Below, in pieces: positions 1-10,484 of a stretch of 64,000 bases of DNA (positions are counted from its first letter, which is position 1; each line of letters starts with the position of its first letter). A model generated the notes under the pieces. That model had not been told where the DNA came from, did no database searches, and saw only the letters and a program-made list of their open reading frames with translations. Source of the stretch: Halorubrum salsamenti. Lineage in GTDB: Archaea; Halobacteriota; Halobacteria; Halobacteriales; Haloferacaceae. The translations under genes and the position numbers were made by a program. The stretch covers positions 186,001-250,000 of the forward strand of contig NZ_VCNL01000004.1 of the NCBI RefSeq assembly GCF_007671685.1, read 5' to 3'.

Positions 1-1
1 G

Positions 2-181
2 GGGTTCATGGGCAAGAAGGTGATGGCCGCCAAAGAGGCGCTCTCTGGCGGATCCGGCCGCGTCGTCGTCGCCGACGCCAACGTCCGCGATCCGATCGTC
101 GCCGCGCTCGGGGGCGAGGGGACGACGATCGAACGCTCCGCGATTGCGGAACAGGCCGAAACGGAGGGCGAGACCGCATGA
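2..181 (+). CDS. argB: Acetylglutamate / LysW-type amino-group kinase, C-terminal end (partial)
   Basis: Only the last 59 residues are in the window; the frame is open from base 2 and ends at the TGA that overlaps the argD start (ATGA). The tail begins with a glycine, phenylalanine, methionine and two lysines, then an alanine-rich helix and a VVVADANVRDPI strand, typical of the C-terminus of the amino-acid kinase family that phosphorylates N-acetylglutamate or a carrier-bound glutamate/aminoadipate. Identity rests mainly on operon position before argD, argE and argF. In haloarchaea this branch is thought to use a LysW-like carrier protein, whose gene would lie upstream of the window. Confidence 0.8.
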   Translation, partial: GFMGKKVMAAKEALSGGSGRVVVADANVRDPIVAALGGEGTTIERSAIAEQAETEGETA

Positions 182-1305
182 GCGGCTTCGTCTTCTCCGA
201 GAAGCCGATCGAGATCGCCTCGGGCGACGGCGTGACCCTCACCGGCACGAACGGGAGCGAGTACCTCGACTTCGGCGCGAGCTACGCGTGTACGCCGGTC
301 GGTCACTGCCACCCCGAGGTCGTCGACGCCGCGACGAGCCAGCTGGAGGAGCTCATGTACGTGCAGGCGTCGTACCCGCACGCGGCGCGGACGGCGCTGT
401 ACGAACGGCTCTCCGAGGCCGGACCGGGCGACGTCGACGAGGTCTGGCTCTGTAACTCCGGCACCGAGGCCAACGAGGCCGCGCTGAAGTTCGCCCGGCA
501 CGCGACCGGCCGCGAGAAGATAATCGCGACGACGCAGGGGTTCCACGGCCGGACGATGGGCGCGCTCGCGACCACGTGGAAGCAGAAGTACAAGCAGGGG
601 TTCGAGCCGCTCGCCGGCGGCGTCGAGTTCGTCGAGTACGGCGACGTCGACGCGATGCGAGAGGCGGTCGACGACGAGACCGCCGCGGTGATCTTGGAGC
701 CCTTGCAGGGGGAAGGCGGGATCAACCCCGCCGCCACCGAGTACCTGCAGGCGGTCCGGGAGGCGACGGAGGAGACGGGGGCCGCGATGGTCCTCGACGA
801 GATCCAGACCGGACTCGGCCGTACCGGGTCGCTGTGGGCCGCCGAGCGCCACGGCGTGGTGCCCGACGTGCTCACGACCGCGAAGGGGCTCGCCAGCGGG
901 CTCCCGATCGGCGCGACGCTCTGTCGCGACTGGATCGCCGAGGACGCCGGCAACCACGGCTCGACGTTCTCCGGCGGGCCCGTCGTCTCCGCGGCCGCGG
1001 GAGCGACCCTCGACGTGATCGAGCGCGAGGACCTCCCCGCACACGCCGCCGAGATGGGCGAGTACATCCGCGGGCAGATCGAGGAGCGCCTCGGCGACGA
1101 CGTTCGCGACGTGCGCGGCGACGGCCTGATGATCGGCATCGAGGTGAAGCGCGGCTCGAACCGCCTGCTGCGCGATCTGGCGATCGAGCACCAGGTGCTC
1201 GCGCTGCCGGCGGGCCGCACCGTGTTGCGCCTGCTCCCGCCGCTGACGATCGAGCGCGAGCACGCCGACGCGGTGGTCGACGCGCTCGCCGAGGTGATCG
1301 GGTGA
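178..1305 (+). CDS. argD: Acetylornithine / LysW-ornithine aminotransferase
   Basis: A 375-residue class III PLP-dependent aminotransferase that transfers an amino group from glutamate to the semialdehyde intermediate of arginine (or lysine) synthesis. Visible motifs: GTEAN at 95-99 (phosphate-binding loop), GFHGRT at 121-126, DEIQTG at 207-212 (cofactor-contacting aspartate), and AKG with the Schiff-base lysine at 236. The ATG overlaps the argB stop by four bases and the stop overlaps the next ATG by one base, so the three genes look translationally coupled. The family has both acetylated and carrier-bound substrates; the sequence alone does not decide between them. Confidence 0.93.
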   Translation: MSGFVFSEKPIEIASGDGVTLTGTNGSEYLDFGASYACTPVGHCHPEVVDAATSQLEELMYVQASYPHAARTALYERLSEAGPGDVDEVWLCNSGTEANEAALKFARHATGREKIIATTQGFHGRTMGALATTWKQKYKQGFEPLAGGVEFVEYGDVDAMREAVDDETAAVILEPLQGEGGINPAATEYLQAVREATEETGAAMVLDEIQTGLGRTGSLWAAERHGVVPDVLTTAKGLASGLPIGATLCRDWIAEDAGNHGSTFSGGPVVSAAAGATLDVIEREDLPAHAAEMGEYIRGQIEERLGDDVRDVRGDGLMIGIEVKRGSNRLLRDLAIEHQVLALPAGRTVLRLLPPLTIEREHADAVVDALAEVIG

Positions 1306-2489
1306 TGTCGACCGGCAAGGAGCGCGAATCGGACGCGACCGACGCGGACGATTCGGCGACCGGGTCGACCGCCGCCGACGACTCGTCGGCGCCCGGGACC
1401 GACGTGGTCGCGGGCGGCGGCTACCCCGAGGCCTGCGACACGCCGGCCCGGAAGCTGCTGTACGACATGGTCTCCATCCCCTCGCCCTCGGGCGAGGAGG
1501 AGCAGGCCGCGAAGCGCCTCGTCGACTTCTTCGAGGCCAACGGTCGGGAGGCGTGGATCGACGAGGTCGGTAACGTCCGCGCGCCCGCCAGCGACGCCGT
1601 CCTGCTGACCTCGCACGTCGACACCGTTCCGGGCGACATCCCGGTCGAGGTGAAGCCGGCGGACGAGGACGACGCGGTCGGCGAGCCGGGCGAGCCCGTC
1701 CTCTGGGGGCGCGGGACCGTGGACGCCACCGGTCCCCTCGTCGCGATGGCGGTCGCGGCGGTCAAAACGGGCGTCTCGTTCGTCGGCGTCGCCGGCGAGG
1801 AGACGAACTCGCGGGGCGCCCGGTTCCTCGTCGAGGACCGCGACGCGCCCGAGTCCGTGGTGAACGGGGAGCCCTCCGGCTGGGACGGCGTCACCCTCGG
1901 CTACCGCGGCTTCCTCGCGGGGACGTACGTGAACACGAGCGAGTCCGGTCACACCTCGCGCCCGGAGCCGAACGCGATCCAGCACGCGATCGACTGGTGG
2001 CACGGCGTCGAGGAGACGTTCGAACCGACCGACGACGACACGCCCGTCTTCGAGCAGGTGACGACCAAACCCGTCTCGGTCGACGGCGGGCTCTCCGACG
2101 ACGGGCTGGCCGTCGAGGCGACGATGGACGTGCAGCTCCGCGTCCCCCCCAACCGGACGGTCGACGAGATCCACGAGCTGGCCGAGACGGAGCTGTCGAC
2201 CGGCTCGGTCCACTGGAAGGAGCCGATCCCGCCGGTGATGGAGAGCCCCCGCACGGAGCTGGCGCGGGCGTTCCGCGTCGCGATCCGCGGCGCCGGCGGC
2301 GACGTCCGCCTGCTTCGCAAGACCGGGACGAGCGACATGAACCTGTTCGCGGCCGCGTGGGACTGCCCGATGATCACCTACGGCCCCGGGAACTCGGACC
2401 TCGACCACGCGCCGGACGAGCGGCTCCCGCTCTCCGAACTGGACCGCGCGACGGCGGTGTTGAGCGACGTCTGCCGGGACCGACCGTAG
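1305..2489 (+). CDS. argE: Acetylornithine deacetylase / LysW-ornithine hydrolase (M20 family)
   Basis: A 394-residue M20 metallopeptidase-family protein that releases ornithine (or lysine) from its acetyl group or carrier protein. The zinc signature LTSHVDTVPG and a following GRGTVDATGPL block are visible, as is the catalytic GEETNSRGA stretch. The ATG at 1305 shares one base with the argD stop. The first 45 residues are Asp/Ser/Thr-rich low complexity before the fold begins at YPEACDTPARKLL, an extension not needed for the fold. A GTG or later start is possible, but the overlap supports this one. Confidence 0.9.
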   Translation: MSTGKERESDATDADDSATGSTAADDSSAPGTDVVAGGGYPEACDTPARKLLYDMVSIPSPSGEEEQAAKRLVDFFEANGREAWIDEVGNVRAPASDAVLLTSHVDTVPGDIPVEVKPADEDDAVGEPGEPVLWGRGTVDATGPLVAMAVAAVKTGVSFVGVAGEETNSRGARFLVEDRDAPESVVNGEPSGWDGVTLGYRGFLAGTYVNTSESGHTSRPEPNAIQHAIDWWHGVEETFEPTDDDTPVFEQVTTKPVSVDGGLSDDGLAVEATMDVQLRVPPNRTVDEIHELAETELSTGSVHWKEPIPPVMESPRTELARAFRVAIRGAGGDVRLLRKTGTSDMNLFAAAWDCPMITYGPGNSDLDHAPDERLPLSELDRATAVLSDVCRDRP

Positions 2490-2514
2490 GCGTCACGGTA
2501 CCGACCGTGACGCC
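2489..2514 (+). other. Perfect 11-bp stem-loop at the argE stop codon
   Basis: GGCGTCACGGT at 2489-2499 pairs perfectly with ACCGTGACGCC at 2504-2514 around an ACCG loop, beginning in the argE TAG stop. There is no T tract directly after it, so it is not a typical archaeal terminator; it could slow or process the transcript between argE and argF, or be an operator. Confidence 0.5.
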
Positions 2515-2631
2515 GACTCCTTCTGAACCGGACCGTTTCGTCGCCGACGACTGACACAGCCACCACGACCGCCGCACCATGGCTCACCGATACCACCGCC
2601 ACCGACGCCACACCCAACACACCACCTACCA

Positions 2632-3531
<900 letters not shown>

Positions 3532-3562
3532 GAGCGGATCGGGGTTAGTTGAACGTCGACAC

Positions 3563-3789
3563 TATTTATAAACGGATATGCGGTGGCGCGCGCCTCCGAG
3601 CGCCCTCTTGGGCGCGAGTAGTGAGGGACCGAAGGACCCTCTGACAGCCGGCGCGAAGCGCCGGCGACGAAGCGAGCGGCGAGGCTGGGGCTTTGGAGGC
3701 GTTCACCGTCGATCTGCTGTCAACCATTTATAAACAGGCACACGACCCACAGGAGACGTTCGCTACGACGACAGATTCCTTATAAATGC
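3563..3789. repeat. Structured interspersed repeat, copy A
   Basis: Non-coding space between argF and tatC. It opens with TTTATAAAC and a block beginning TATGCGGTGGCGCGCGCC, followed by a hairpin GCGCCC-TCTT-GGGCGC (3600-3615), a GAGGG..CCCTC hairpin, a perfect GCCGGCGC-GAA-GCGCCGGC hairpin (3647-3665), then GGCTGGGGCTTTGGAGGC, TTCACCG and another TTTATAAAC near 3727. A last TTATAAA lies just beyond the tatC stop. The same ordered blocks recur near 14.1 kb and 47.1 kb, and in part near 25.3 kb. Confidence 0.8.
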
Positions 3790-3801
3790 CAGAGCGCCAG
3801 T

Positions 3802-4998
3802 CTAGTTCCCGGTCCACCGCAGGATCGCCAGCGTCCCCTCGTACAGCACGATCATCGTCAGCGTCACGATGATCGGCGCCATCCCGGTCGGGTCGGGGCT
3901 GAAGAGGAAGGCGATCCCGAGGAACGATCCCCAGAAGATCAGCCGCTTCGCCTCCAGCCACTGCCGGGTGACGAGGTTCATCATGATCGCGAGCATGATG
4001 AACAGCGGGATCTGGAACACGATCGCCATGAACGCGAGCATGATGACGATCAGGTTGAACGTCTCCGCGAGCCCGAACGCGATCGTCGCGGCGTCGGACG
4101 TGTAGGTGGTGAAGTACGAGAAGATCGCGGGCAACACGAGGAAGTGCGCGAACGCGATGCCGACGCCGCCGAGGATGAGACTCGTGGGAACCGCCGCGAG
4201 GTAGTAGCGCCGCTCGTTCTCGTACAGCCCCGGCTTCATGAACCGATAGGTCTGGTAGACGAACGCCGGGAGCCCGACGACGACGCCCGCGAGCCCGGCG
4301 ACCTTCAGCCGCGTGAGCGGGAGTTCGAGGGGGCCGTACAGCCGCGGCCGGTTCTCCATCGGCGCGGGGATGTGGTAGCTCCAGAAGTAGTTGATGAGCT
4401 CCGTCGACTCGGTGACGACGACCAGCGTCGCCAGCCCGCCGATGGCGAAGACGACGGCGAGCCGCCGCATCATCTCCTCGATGTGGGCCGCGAGAGGCAT
4501 CTCCTCGTCCGTCTCGGGCGCCTCTAAGCCCGCGAACTCCTCGTCGCTTCCGGCGGTCCCCCCGCCCGCGACGCCGCCGTCCTCGACGGTCGGCGCGCCG
4601 GCGTCATCCTCGGCAGTGGAGTCGTCATCTGAGGCGTCCTCGGCAGAGGAATCGTCCCCGAGATCCGGCTTCCCGCTGTCGTCGAGGTGCTTCGCGCTCC
4701 CCGGCTCGTGCGCGTCGAAGGTGCCGCCTTCGTCGCCTGCGCCCACGTCGTCGTCCGCGTCCGCCTCACCCGTGTCGATCTCCGAGGTGACCTCGGGGGA
4801 CACCTCCGGCTCCACGGACCCCGACTCGGCGTCGTCCCCGCTCTCGTCGCCGTCGGATCGGCGGTCTTCGGACGTGTCGCCGTCCGTTTCGGCCGCTTCG
4901 TCCGCTGCGGCGTCGGCGCTGTCGACCGTCCCGTCGGCGGCGGCCGAGTCGTCCTCGGGGGCCGAGGGCTCGTCACGCGACCGGTCCGAGTCGTCCAT
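3802..4998 (-). CDS. tatC: Sec-independent protein translocase TatC (TatCo-type) with long acidic N-terminus
   Basis: A 398-residue protein. Residues 1-165 are a low-complexity Asp/Glu/Ser/Thr region without predicted membrane segments; from about residue 168 (PLAAHIEEMMRRL) it is a normal TatC with six hydrophobic segments, including the conserved FxxPGLxxxE-type cytoplasmic loop (MKPGLYENERR) and the SPDPTGMAP region before the last segments. TatC recognises twin-arginine signal peptides of folded exported proteins, the main export route in haloarchaea. It is divergent from the fused tatC at 5120. The acidic extension is much longer than a minimal TatC and may be a cytoplasmic tether or docking region (inference). 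Confidence 0.95.
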   Translation of the reverse strand: MDDSDRSRDEPSAPEDDSAAADGTVDSADAAADEAAETDGDTSEDRRSDGDESGDDAESGSVEPEVSPEVTSEIDTGEADADDDVGAGDEGGTFDAHEPGSAKHLDDSGKPDLGDDSSAEDASDDDSTAEDDAGAPTVEDGGVAGGGTAGSDEEFAGLEAPETDEEMPLAAHIEEMMRRLAVVFAIGGLATLVVVTESTELINYFWSYHIPAPMENRPRLYGPLELPLTRLKVAGLAGVVVGLPAFVYQTYRFMKPGLYENERRYYLAAVPTSLILGGVGIAFAHFLVLPAIFSYFTTYTSDAATIAFGLAETFNLIVIMLAFMAIVFQIPLFIMLAIMMNLVTRQWLEAKRLIFWGSFLGIAFLFSPDPTGMAPIIVTLTMIVLYEGTLAILRWTGN

Positions 4999-5119
4999 TC
5001 ACTTCTTCTACGCAACCGGGTGACTATAGGCCTTTTCGGATAGCGGCGAGCGCCGGGCCGGCGCGCGGACGCGAACGTGGTCGAAAAGGTTGATAACGAC
5101 GACGGACTTCCGGACCCGT
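4999..5119. promoter_or_regulatory. Divergent tatC promoter region
   Basis: The 121 bases between the two tatC genes hold a CTATAG-type box at about 5022-5028 placed for a minus-strand start near 4998, and an AAAAGGTTGATAACG stretch at 5084-5098 placed 25-30 bases upstream of the plus-strand ATG at 5120. Both genes would then be leaderless or nearly so. This spacing is also the reason for choosing 5120 over the in-frame TTG at 5090. Confidence 0.5.
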
Positions 5120-7360
5120 ATGGCGAGTGCCCTCGACGAGGATACCCAGCAGTCGCTCGCGGACGGACGCGAGTCGGCGAAGGCCTTCCTCCGGTCGGTT
5201 CAGAAAGACCTCCAGAAGGTGTTCGTCGTCTTCCTGTTGGGCTTTCTCGCGACGTTCTGGGCGCTCCGCGTGTTCATCTGGGACCGGCTCAGAGCGATCA
5301 CCGAGTCGAACATGAACGCCGCGGTCGCCGCCGAGACGGACGTGATCGCCACCACTCCGTTCGAGGTGATCCTCCTACAGGCGAAGATCGGGCTGATCGT
5401 CGGCGTGATCTTCGCGATTCCGCCCTTCATCTACGTCGCCCGCGACGAGCTTCGTGCCCGCGGGGCGTGGCCGCAGTCGCCGATCGCGCGCTGGAAGCTC
5501 GCGGGAATAGGACTCCTCGGGGCCGGACTGTTCACGGTCGGCGTCGCGTACGGGGTCTACGCCTTCTTCCCGATCATGTTCTCCTTCCTGGCCGGCTTCG
5601 GGCTGGAGGCCGGGCTCCAGCCCACCTACGGGATCGTGATGTGGACGGAGTTCATCGTCTTCCTCTCGCTCTCCTTCGGTCTCGCCGGGCAGATGCCGCT
5701 TCTCATCACCGGGCTCTCCTACTCGGGTATCGTTCAGTACGAGACGTTCCGCGACAAGTGGCGCTACGCGGTCGTCGCCATCTTCGTCTTCGGTGCGGTG
5801 TTCTCCCCGCCGGATCCGTTCACCCAGCTGATGTGGGCGTTCCCGCTCATCGTTCTGTACGGCTTCAGCCTCTACCTCGCGAAGCTCGTCGTCACGGCCC
5901 AGCGGAGCTCCGACCGGATCGACGTGCTCGGTGCGGCCCGGAACCACTGGAACGTGGTGGGTGGCGCGGCCGTCCTCGGCGGCGGACTCGTGTACGCCTT
6001 CTACGAGTACGGCGGACGGACCGCCGTCAACGACTTCCTCCGGCTCGTCAACAGCGACTGGCGCTTCCTCGAACCCGGCGCGGGGCTCGGCACCGACCCC
6101 GCGACGGCGGCCGGGATCTACGCCGCCGCGTGGGCGCTCGCGTTCGTGGCCGTCGCGACGCTGTGGGCCGTCTACGCCGACCTCGACACGACGAGCGCGG
6201 GGTACCAGTACGGCGACCCGACCGCCATCGACGTGAGCGACCTCGACGCGGCCGGCGTCCGCGCCGCTCCGGACGACGCGTTCGCGGAGATGGACGAAGA
6301 GGAGTCGCTCGCGCTGGCGCAGGCCGCGCTCGACGACGACGACCCCGAGAAGGCGCAGGCGATCCTCGACCGGTTCGACGCAGTACACGGCGAGGACGGT
6401 GACGGCGAGGGCGCCTCCGACGCCGACGCGGCGGGGACCGGCGGCGGGGCGGGCGGCTCTGGCGGCGCCGGTGGCTCCGGCGACGACGGCCTGATGGGAA
6501 CCGTTCAGGACCGCACCTCCCGTGCGAGCTCCACGTTCCTCTCCGAGCTCACCGACGGCGACGAGGACGAGGCCGAAGACGACATCGGCGGCTACTACAA
6601 GGATCTCAGGTTCATCTTCGACTCGCTGCGGTCGCGGTCGTTCCGGCTCGTCGCCGTCTTCGGCGGCGTGATGGCGGCCGCGTTCACGTGGCTGTACCTC
6701 GGCGGGCTCGCGACGGTGCGCAACGACCTGGAGTCGCGCGTTCCGGCCGAGATCGAGGGCGGGATCAACATCATCACGCTCCACCCCGTCGAGGCGCTGA
6801 TCTTCATGGTGAAGTTCTCCGTCCTGCTCGGGATCGTCGCCGTGTTCCCGGTCGCGCTCTACTACGCGTGGCCCGCCCTGCGAGAGCGCGGCTTCGTCGC
6901 CGGACGCATCTACCAGGTGTACCTCTGGGCGGGCGCGCTGTTCGCCGGCCTGATCGGCGGCTTCGCGCTCGGGTACGCCTACATCGCGCCCGGGATCATC
7001 GGGTGGCTCGTCACCGACGCCAAGCTGGCGGACATGATCATCACCTACCAGGTGAGCGACTTCCTCTGGCTCGTCGTCTACACCACCGTCGGGATCGGCT
7101 TCCTCGCGGACATCCCGATCGCGATGCTCCTGTTGAACAACGCCGGGGTCCCGTACCGCGTCTTCCGGACCCGCTGGCGCGAGGTCGTCGTCGCGATCAT
7201 GCTGTTCGCGGCGGTGTTCACCCCCGCCGACGTGATCACGATGATCCTCGCGACGCTCCCGCTGATGGCGGCGTACGGTATCGGTATCGGCGTCCTGTTC
7301 CTCGTCACCTTCGGCGGCCGGCGGAACCTCTCGCCGCCCTCGGAGCTCGTCGGACGCTGA
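5120..7360 (+). CDS. tatC2: Fused double TatC translocase (TatCt-type)
   Basis: A 746-residue membrane protein with two TatC-like halves. Half one covers roughly residues 30-275, followed by two extra hydrophobic segments and a Gly/Ser/Asp-rich linker near 420-460; half two starts around residue 495 and ends near 730. Each half has a cytoplasmic-loop arginine-rich start and the conserved SPPDP / TPADV region before the final segments. Such 14-segment fused TatC proteins are known as TatCt in haloarchaea, where they are essential for Tat export. The ATG at 5120 lies 25-30 bases after a TATA-like box; an upstream in-frame TTG at 5090 would add ten residues. Confidence 0.95.
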   Translation: MASALDEDTQQSLADGRESAKAFLRSVQKDLQKVFVVFLLGFLATFWALRVFIWDRLRAITESNMNAAVAAETDVIATTPFEVILLQAKIGLIVGVIFAIPPFIYVARDELRARGAWPQSPIARWKLAGIGLLGAGLFTVGVAYGVYAFFPIMFSFLAGFGLEAGLQPTYGIVMWTEFIVFLSLSFGLAGQMPLLITGLSYSGIVQYETFRDKWRYAVVAIFVFGAVFSPPDPFTQLMWAFPLIVLYGFSLYLAKLVVTAQRSSDRIDVLGAARNHWNVVGGAAVLGGGLVYAFYEYGGRTAVNDFLRLVNSDWRFLEPGAGLGTDPATAAGIYAAAWALAFVAVATLWAVYADLDTTSAGYQYGDPTAIDVSDLDAAGVRAAPDDAFAEMDEEESLALAQAALDDDDPEKAQAILDRFDAVHGEDGDGEGASDADAAGTGGGAGGSGGAGGSGDDGLMGTVQDRTSRASSTFLSELTDGDEDEAEDDIGGYYKDLRFIFDSLRSRSFRLVAVFGGVMAAAFTWLYLGGLATVRNDLESRVPAEIEGGINIITLHPVEALIFMVKFSVLLGIVAVFPVALYYAWPALRERGFVAGRIYQVYLWAGALFAGLIGGFALGYAYIAPGIIGWLVTDAKLADMIITYQVSDFLWLVVYTTVGIGFLADIPIAMLLLNNAGVPYRVFRTRWREVVVAIMLFAAVFTPADVITMILATLPLMAAYGIGIGVLFLVTFGGRRNLSPPSELVGR

Positions 7361-7505
7361 CGGGCGCCGGGGCCGTCCGCCGTCACAGTCGTCCGCGTGC
7401 CGTTCGCTCGTCTTTCCGCCAGCGCCGCAGACCGGTCTTCCCGCCAGCGGCCCAGACCACCGAGACCGACGGGTATTCCCGCGCGCGCACGCAACAGAGG
7501 GCAAG

Positions 7506-10457
7506 ATGAGCAAGGACTACATCGAGGTCCGCGGCGCCGAGGAACACAACCTCAAGGACCTCGACGTCCGGATCCCGCGCGAGGAGTTCACCGTCGTCAC
7601 CGGGCTCTCCGGGTCGGGGAAGTCGTCGCTCGCGTTCGACACGGTCTACGCCGAGGGACAGCGCCGGTACATCGAGTCGCTGTCGGCGTACGCCCGCAAC
7701 TTCCTCGGGCAGATGGACAAACCGCAGGTGGAGGCCGTCGAGGGGCTCTCGCCCGCTATCTCCATCGACCAGAAGAACGCCGCGAACAACCCCCGCTCGA
7801 CCGTGGGCACCGTCACCGAACTGCACGACTACCTCCGGCTGCTGTACGCCCGGATCGGTACCCAGTACGACCCCGTCACCGGTGAGGAGGTCGGCGAGCA
7901 GTCTGCACAGGACATGGTCAACCAGATCCTCGAACTGCCCGAGGGGACCCGCGCGAAGGTCGCCGCGCCGGTCGTCCGCGACCAGAAGGGCGCGTTCGAG
8001 GACCTGTTCGAGGAGCTCGTGAGCGACGGGTACGCCCGCGTCGAGGTCGACGGCGAGCCGATCGACCTGACCGTAGACGACCCCGGCCTCGACGAGAACT
8101 ACGACCACACCATCGACGTGATCGTCGACCGCGTGACCGTCTCGCCCGACGCCCGCTCGCGGATCACGGACTCCGTCGAGACCGCCTTGGAAGAAGCGGG
8201 CGGCGCGCTCAAGCTGATCGTCCCCGACCCGCCCGAGGACGTGCCGTTCGCCTCGAACGCGCGCTCGACCGGGTCGCTCGCGGCGGACGCCGACGCCGAC
8301 GACCGGCTCGTCGTCGAGTTCTCCGAGGAGCTCGGCAACCCCAACTCCGACGTGCAGTTCTCGGCGATCGAGACGCGCTCGTTCTCCTTCAACAGCCCCT
8401 ACGGCGCCTGTCCCGAGTGCGAGGGGATCGGCTCGACGAAGGAGGTCGACGAGGGCCTCGTTATCGAGGACCCCTCGAAACCCCTCAAACACGTCTTCGA
8501 GCCGTGGAGCTACGACCGCACCTACTACTCCCGTCAGCTCGACAACGTCGCCGACCACTTCGGCGTCTCGCTGGACACGCCCTTCGAGGAGTTAGACGAG
8601 TCGATTCAACGGCAGTTCCTCTACGGCACCGACGATCTGGTCCACTTCGAGTGGACCACGAAGAACGGAACCCGCGAGAAGACCGAGCGCTTCGAGGGCG
8701 TCATCCCGAACTTAGAGCGCCGCCACGTCGAGACCGACTCCGAGCGCGCCCGCGACCACATCGAGGAGTACATGGCCGTGACGACCTGCCCCGAGTGCGA
8801 GGGCACCCGCCTGAAAGAGCAGTCGCGGCACGTCCTCGTGGGGGACACCGCGATCACCGCGGTGAACGAGATGTCGATCGCGGAGGCGCGCGAGCACTTC
8901 GAGGGGATGGAGGCGGAACTGACCGAGCGCGAGACGACGATCGCGACGGAGATCTTAAAGGAGATCCGCGCGCGGCTCGGCTTCATGGAGGAGGTCGGCT
9001 TAGAGTACCTCACGCTCGACCGCGAGGCGTCGACGCTCTCCGGCGGCGAGAGCCAGCGCATCCGGCTCGCGACGCAGGTCGGCTCCGGGCTCGTCGGCGT
9101 GCTCTACGTCCTCGACGAGCCGTCGATCGGGCTCCACCAGCGCGACAACGACCGCCTGCTCGACACGCTCACCGGGCTGCGGGACCTCGGAAACACCCTC
9201 GTCGTCGTCGAACACGACGAGGAGACGATGCGCCGCGCCGACGAGATCATCGACATGGGGCCCGGCCCGGGCAAGCGCGGCGGCGAAGTGGTCGCGCAGG
9301 GCGACTACGACGACGTGATCGCCGCCGAGGACTCGATCACGGGCGACTACCTCGCGGGCCGGAAGGAGATCCCGGTGCCCGACGAGCGCCGCGAGCCGGA
9401 CTGCGAGCTGACGGTGCGCGGCGCCCGCCAGCACAACCTCAAGGAGCTCGACGTACCGATTCCGCTCGGCACGCTCACGGCCGTCACCGGGGTCTCCGGG
9501 TCGGGGAAGTCGACGCTCGTCAACGACATTCTTTATAAGGGCCTCGTCCGCGAGATGAACGACAACACCTCCGTCGATCCCGGCGACCACGACGCGATCG
9601 ACGGAATGGACGGGATCGAGACGGTGCGGCTCATCGACCAGTCGCCGATCGGCCGGACGCCGCGTTCGAACCCCGCGACGTACACGGACGTGTTCGATCA
9701 CGTCCGCGAGCTGTTCGCGGAGACAAAGCTCTCCAAGCGACGCGGCTACGAGAAGGGCCGGTTCTCGTTCAACGTGAAGGGCGGGCGCTGCGAGGAGTGC
9801 GGCGGTCAGGGGACGGTGAAGATCGAGATGAACTTCCTCTCGGACGTGTACGTCCCCTGCGAGGAGTGCGGCGGCGCCCGCTACAACGACGAGACGCTCG
9901 ACGTCACTTATAAAGGTGCGACCATCTCGGACGTGCTCGACATGAGCGTCGAGGAAGCGTACGACTTCTTCGAGAGCCATCGGGGGCTCCAGCGGCGGTT
10001 GAAGCTCCTGAAGGACGTCGGACTCGGCTACATGGAGCTCGGTCAGCCCTCGACCACCCTCTCGGGCGGCGAGGCCCAGCGCGTGAAGCTCGCCGAGGAA
10101 CTCGGGAAGAAGTCGACGGGCGACACCCTCTACCTGCTCGACGAGCCGACGACGGGACTCCACAAGGAGGACGAGCGCAAGCTGATCGACGTGCTCCACC
10201 GCCTCGTCGACGCCGGCAACACGGTGGTCGTCATCGAACACGAGCTCGACTTGGTGAAAAACGCCGACCGCGTGATCGATCTGGGCCCCGAGGGCGGCGA
10301 CGGCGGCGGCGAACTCGTCGCGAGCGGGACCCCCGAGTCGGTCGCCCGCGAGGAGGATTCGCACACCGGCCGGTACCTCCGCGACATGCTCCCCGACGTC
10401 GACCTGGAGGGGCCGCGCGACGACCGCCGGAAGCCGGCGGTGGCCGACGACGACTGA
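7506..10457 (+). CDS. uvrA: UvrABC excision repair ATPase subunit A
   Basis: A 983-residue UvrA, the DNA damage sensor that loads UvrB in nucleotide excision repair. Two ABC ATPase halves are seen: Walker [10 protein letters not shown] at 33-41 and GVSGSGKST near 660, with signatures LSGGESQR and LSGGEAQR. Zinc-binding CPECEG and CEECGG pairs are present in both halves, as is the [15 protein letters not shown] hallmark. Length is usual. The C-terminus ends in an acidic tail. uvrB and uvrC are not in the window. The start follows a GAGGGC stretch five bases upstream that could act as a ribosome site. Confidence 0.98.
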   Translation: MSKDYIEVRGAEEHNLKDLDVRIPREEFTVVTGLSGSGKSSLAFDTVYAEGQRRYIESLSAYARNFLGQMDKPQVEAVEGLSPAISIDQKNAANNPRSTVGTVTELHDYLRLLYARIGTQYDPVTGEEVGEQSAQDMVNQILELPEGTRAKVAAPVVRDQKGAFEDLFEELVSDGYARVEVDGEPIDLTVDDPGLDENYDHTIDVIVDRVTVSPDARSRITDSVETALEEAGGALKLIVPDPPEDVPFASNARSTGSLAADADADDRLVVEFSEELGNPNSDVQFSAIETRSFSFNSPYGACPECEGIGSTKEVDEGLVIEDPSKPLKHVFEPWSYDRTYYSRQLDNVADHFGVSLDTPFEELDESIQRQFLYGTDDLVHFEWTTKNGTREKTERFEGVIPNLERRHVETDSERARDHIEEYMAVTTCPECEGTRLKEQSRHVLVGDTAITAVNEMSIAEAREHFEGMEAELTERETTIATEILKEIRARLGFMEEVGLEYLTLDREASTLSGGESQRIRLATQVGSGLVGVLYVLDEPSIGLHQRDNDRLLDTLTGLRDLGNTLVVVEHDEETMRRADEIIDMGPGPGKRGGEVVAQGDYDDVIAAEDSITGDYLAGRKEIPVPDERREPDCELTVRGARQHNLKELDVPIPLGTLTAVTGVSGSGKSTLVNDILYKGLVREMNDNTSVDPGDHDAIDGMDGIETVRLIDQSPIGRTPRSNPATYTDVFDHVRELFAETKLSKRRGYEKGRFSFNVKGGRCEECGGQGTVKIEMNFLSDVYVPCEECGGARYNDETLDVTYKGATISDVLDMSVEEAYDFFESHRGLQRRLKLLKDVGLGYMELGQPSTTLSGGEAQRVKLAEELGKKSTGDTLYLLDEPTTGLHKEDERKLIDVLHRLVDAGNTVVVIEHELDLVKNADRVIDLGPEGGDGGGELVASGTPESVAREEDSHTGRYLRDMLPDVDLEGPRDDRRKPAVADDD

Positions 10458-10484
10458 GTCTCGGTCCCGAACGCTCCGCCGAAC

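Noticed and set aside
303-2408. Very long antisense frame across argD and argE
   Set aside because: Opposite strand of real genes in GC-rich DNA; composition not acidic and no motif.
3563-3789. Repeat copies as complete insertion sequences
   Set aside because: No transposase frame or clear target-site duplication is seen in or beside any copy; a non-autonomous element remains possible.
5375-7513. 712-codon antisense frame across the fused tatC
   Set aside because: Shadow of a well-supported membrane protein gene; reads as charged low-complexity.
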